This document shows, piece by piece, positions 61,971-64,000 of a stretch of DNA of 64,000 nucleotides; the first letter of the stretch is position 1, and every line of letters begins with the position of its first letter. The stretch comes from Paraburkholderia caffeinitolerans (GTDB lineage Bacteria; Pseudomonadota; Gammaproteobacteria; Burkholderiales; Burkholderiaceae), in assembly GCF_902859945.1 (NCBI RefSeq), contig NZ_CADIKL010000016.1, positions 96,443 through 160,442 of the forward strand. Reading direction: 5' to 3'. A program made the translations under genes and the position numbers. The notes under the pieces were generated by a model. It did no database searches, was not told the DNA's origin, and worked only from the letters and a program-made list of their open reading frames with translations.

Positions 61971-62828
61971 TCAAACGTCGTCCGGCGCACGTCCGGCTTT
62001 GACGGCATCGAGGGCCGGTACGCCGTAGAGGTGCGCGATTGCGTCGTCCAGGCGCGGATTCGCGCGCAATTCGTGACCTCCGTCGACCGCGAAACTCTGA
62101 CCCGTCACCCAGCCGGATTCCGGTCCGGCGAGATAGCGCACCGCGCGCGCAATGTATTCGGGCTCGCCGAGCGTGCCGATTGGCACCTGCTCGATGAAAC
62201 CATCGACGATCGACGGCGTACTGAACATGGCTTGCGTCGACTCCGAACGGGTCAGGCCGGGCCGCACCGCGTTGACACGGACCTTCGCACTACCAAGTTC
62301 CTCGGCAGCTCCCTTGACCAGCGCTTCGAGGCCGGCCTTCGCCGCGCAATACAAGGACAGCCAGCGGAAATTCATTCGCGCCGCCGTCGACGAGATGCAG
62401 ACGATCGATCCGCCACCGCTTTGCGCCAGCAGCGGAGCGCCATAGCGAATCGCTAGAAACGCGCTTGTCAGGTTAAGGTCCAGTTCTGCGCGAACCGTAT
62501 CGGCGTCATGCATCAGGATCGGCCGGAACCCACCGCCGCCGACCGTTGGCACGACGATGTCGAGGCGGTCCTGCAGCGACCACGCGAACGTCATCGCATC
62601 CTGCATGTCTTTCGGCGCGCAGGCATCACCGGCGTAGATGACAACCCGGCCGTCCGGCACCGTGCCGGCCAGTTGCTGCTGGACGCGTTCAAGCGCGTCG
62701 CGGCGACGACCCATCAGAACCACGGCTGCGCCGTCTTCGAGCAGCGCTCGCGCGCAAGCCGCGCCGATGCCACCCGAGCCGCCTGTCACGAGCGCCACCT
62801 TGTTGTCGAGGGGAGGTGAGGTACGCAT
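61971..62828 (-). CDS. Short-chain dehydrogenase/reductase
   Basis: The 285-residue protein has TGGSGGIGAACARALL (glycines near 17-23), CISSTAARMN with the catalytic Ser near 145 and YCAAK with Tyr and Lys near 163. The Arg pair in LMGRRRDAL at the end of strand 2 suggests NADP binding, unlike the NAD-type neighbour. PxLT-type segment VRPGLTRSE follows. The two SDRs share little outside the core, so they probably act on different substrates of one pathway. It starts 3 bp after the SnoaL-like gene. Confidence 0.9.
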   Translation of the reverse strand: MRTSPPLDNKVALVTGGSGGIGAACARALLEDGAAVVLMGRRRDALERVQQQLAGTVPDGRVVIYAGDACAPKDMQDAMTFAWSLQDRLDIVVPTVGGGGFRPILMHDADTVRAELDLNLTSAFLAIRYGAPLLAQSGGGSIVCISSTAARMNFRWLSLYCAAKAGLEALVKGAAEELGSAKVRVNAVRPGLTRSESTQAMFSTPSIVDGFIEQVPIGTLGEPEYIARAVRYLAGPESGWVTGQSFAVDGGHELRANPRLDDAIAHLYGVPALDAVKAGRAPDDV

Positions 62829-62831
62829 GGC

Positions 62832-63248
62832 TCATCCCTCCAACGGAAGATCTTGCGTCCAGTCGACGAGCAGCGAGCGCGACGCAAAGCGCCACGCAGA
62901 GCCGTCGAAAACGCAGCGGTCGTGATAGCGCATCCCCCAATCGAGCTTGCGCTTGACTCCGTCGACCGTGTAGACGTGCTGAGCAATGCAGTACGTTTCG
63001 GCCGTCGCGTCGTTGCCTTCGAATGCCAGCAACTGATTATGGATGTGGTGCTGGGTGGTGTCGTAGCGCTCGATTCCACGCAGGCCGGCGACGATCGCAT
63101 CGCGGTCGCCGAACATGAAGGCGGGGCCGCTCAGTTGCGCATCAGGGACGAACATTTCGGTGAGTTGCGCCCAGTCGCGCCGGTCGACCGCCTGCGCGTA
63201 GCGGCAGGCGAGGTCGTACAGCGCGTGGCGGGCATTCGGGTCGGCCAT
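62832..63248 (-). CDS. SnoaL/NTF2-like protein
   Basis: The 138-residue protein is a cone-shaped alpha+beta fold of the SnoaL-like type: ALYDLACRYAQAVDRRDW and AQLTEMFVPDAQLSG open it, and QHHIHNQLLAFEGNDATAETYC and a final WRFASRSLLVDW close the sheet. Asp and His residues in the pocket (D22, D33, H79-80 region) fit dehydratase or isomerase members. The start at ATG 63248 with GGAG upstream gives family length. It is the first gene of the minus-strand run that ends with the oxidase at 55251. Confidence 0.88.
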   Translation of the reverse strand: MADPNARHALYDLACRYAQAVDRRDWAQLTEMFVPDAQLSGPAFMFGDRDAIVAGLRGIERYDTTQHHIHNQLLAFEGNDATAETYCIAQHVYTVDGVKRKLDWGMRYHDRCVFDGSAWRFASRSLLVDWTQDLPLEG

Positions 63249-63726
63249 GACGTGCTCCGGTGAATTGATCGGATGAAATTCGCTGCGCATGCGCGTCGGA
63301 ACGAACGCCGCGCGGCAGCGCAACGGCAGATTCCCATCGAATCGACCGCTTCTCCTCATCCGTATGGAGCAGGGCGGGTCCCGGGCGAGACGCCGAGCTG
63401 ACCGGCGCGGTGTTTCCGCAGATGAAAATCGTGCGACGCAGCAAATATAAAAGAGGGGGATTTCTACGCTGAAAAATCGAAATTTTGGGGATTCCAGCGT
63501 CAACATGTGCCCTTGCGAAGATAATGGCGCGCTAAATTGCTGTCATGCAGCATCAGACGCTTTTTTTGGCCAGTGCGCGTTTTCCCGTAATCGAAACGGA
63601 TGATGGCTGCTGTCAGGCCCGCCGCTAACTTATGGTGGTCCGGCGCAACGCCGGTTGATCGACGCGTGGAGCTATCGACGCAGCGGGCAGGATCGAACCA
63701 GGTGGCATGGAGGGTGGAGTGTGTTG
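63249..63726. other. Divergent promoter region between the catabolic run and the LuxR-type gene
   Basis: No gene was recognised in these 478 bp. The segment around 63430-63530 is AT-rich and is probably the promoter of the SnoaL-led operon. No palindromic LuxR-type box was evident. The frames in the region are short and lack ribosome sites. Confidence 0.45.
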
Positions 63727-64000
63727 ATGCGGACGAATTGGGTTTCGCAAGAAAGCCGACTTTCGAATATAAAGGCGAACCCCGAGATTGCGGCCTTCAG
63801 CGAACTGATGGCGGCCATCTATCAGGGACCGCTCGAAACGCCTCCATGGGCAGACGCGCTCGAGTTGATCAGGCGCGAACTGCAGGCGAGTTACTGACCA
63901 GTTCAATAAATAGTGCGTATATTGGATCAAGCTGCGTAGCGAACATGCTTCTCCTGAAACAGGTTGCGGATAACATGAGGCTGCTTCTGCCGGCGATGCA
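63727..64000 (+). pseudogene. LuxR-family regulator, apparently disrupted (runs off the window)
   Basis: ATG 63727, preceded by GGAG, opens a frame whose product reads like the N-terminus of LuxR-type regulators of this group: FSELMAAIYQGPLETPPWAD and a helix LELIRRELQAS. A TGA then stops it at codon 57. In another frame the last 110 bp encode LLKQVADNMRLLLPAM, like the LLPH-type helix that normally comes more than 100 residues later in such regulators. A deletion with frameshift would explain both parts. The C-terminal HTH, if present, lies beyond the window. It could regulate the divergent catabolic run if intact elsewhere. Confidence 0.5.

Overview
The window is high-GC DNA with the gene content and codon use of a betaproteobacterium of the Burkholderia sensu lato group (Paraburkholderia, Caballeronia or Burkholderia). 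The main reason is the type VI secretion (T6SS) locus, whose gene order (tssLKJ diverging from tagM-tssBCDEFGHA, then ompA-like/tagF/tssM) is the one typical of this group. The assignment is inferred from gene content only. No rRNA, tRNA or CRISPR array was seen.

Layout. (1) 1-4260 is an accessory segment. A minus-strand operon encodes a zinc-ribbon protein-kinase-like protein (cut by the window edge), a radical SAM protein and a ClpB-like AAA+ ATPase. It is followed by about 900 bp of lower-GC DNA with a long inverted repeat and a truncated WYL-type regulator, which looks like an eroded island. (2) 4301-9888 is an amino-acid module: a MocR-type regulator diverges from an amino-acid permease, a DadA-like FAD oxidoreductase and a periplasmic binding protein, with direct and inverted repeats in the shared promoter. 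(3) 9929-20459 is mixed: a LysE exporter, a protein with the LSGC signature of the BLF1/CNF1 glutamine-deamidase toxins, a secreted unknown, a second permease, an M23 peptidase, a DUF302 protein, a phosphoesterase lipoprotein and a di-haem peroxidase-like protein. (4) 20431-27906 is one long minus-strand operon: two multi-haem cytochromes c, a B-family (ba3-like) haem-copper oxidase, a further cytochrome c, a cupin and, last, a membrane-bound diguanylate cyclase. (5) 28380-32695 holds a FadR-type regulator, an H-NS-like protein without a DNA-binding domain, a lipoprotein, a cytochrome b561-like protein, a TMEM175-type channel and a DUF4142 protein. (6) 33018-55218 is a complete T6SS core cluster (tssA-C, Hcp/tssD, tssE-H, tssJ-M) with tagM, tagF, an OmpA/BON protein and an M15 peptidase. 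No VgrG, PAAR or obvious effector is in the window. (7) 55251-63248 is a run of eight minus-strand catabolic genes: L-type and D-type 2-hydroxy-acid oxidases, an amino-acid binding protein, an aminotransferase, an epimerase-like protein, two SDRs and a SnoaL-like protein. (8) The right edge carries a LuxR-type regulator that appears broken.

The two items most worth following are the kinase/radical SAM/AAA+ operon at the left edge and the LSGC-motif deamidase candidate at 10775-11575.
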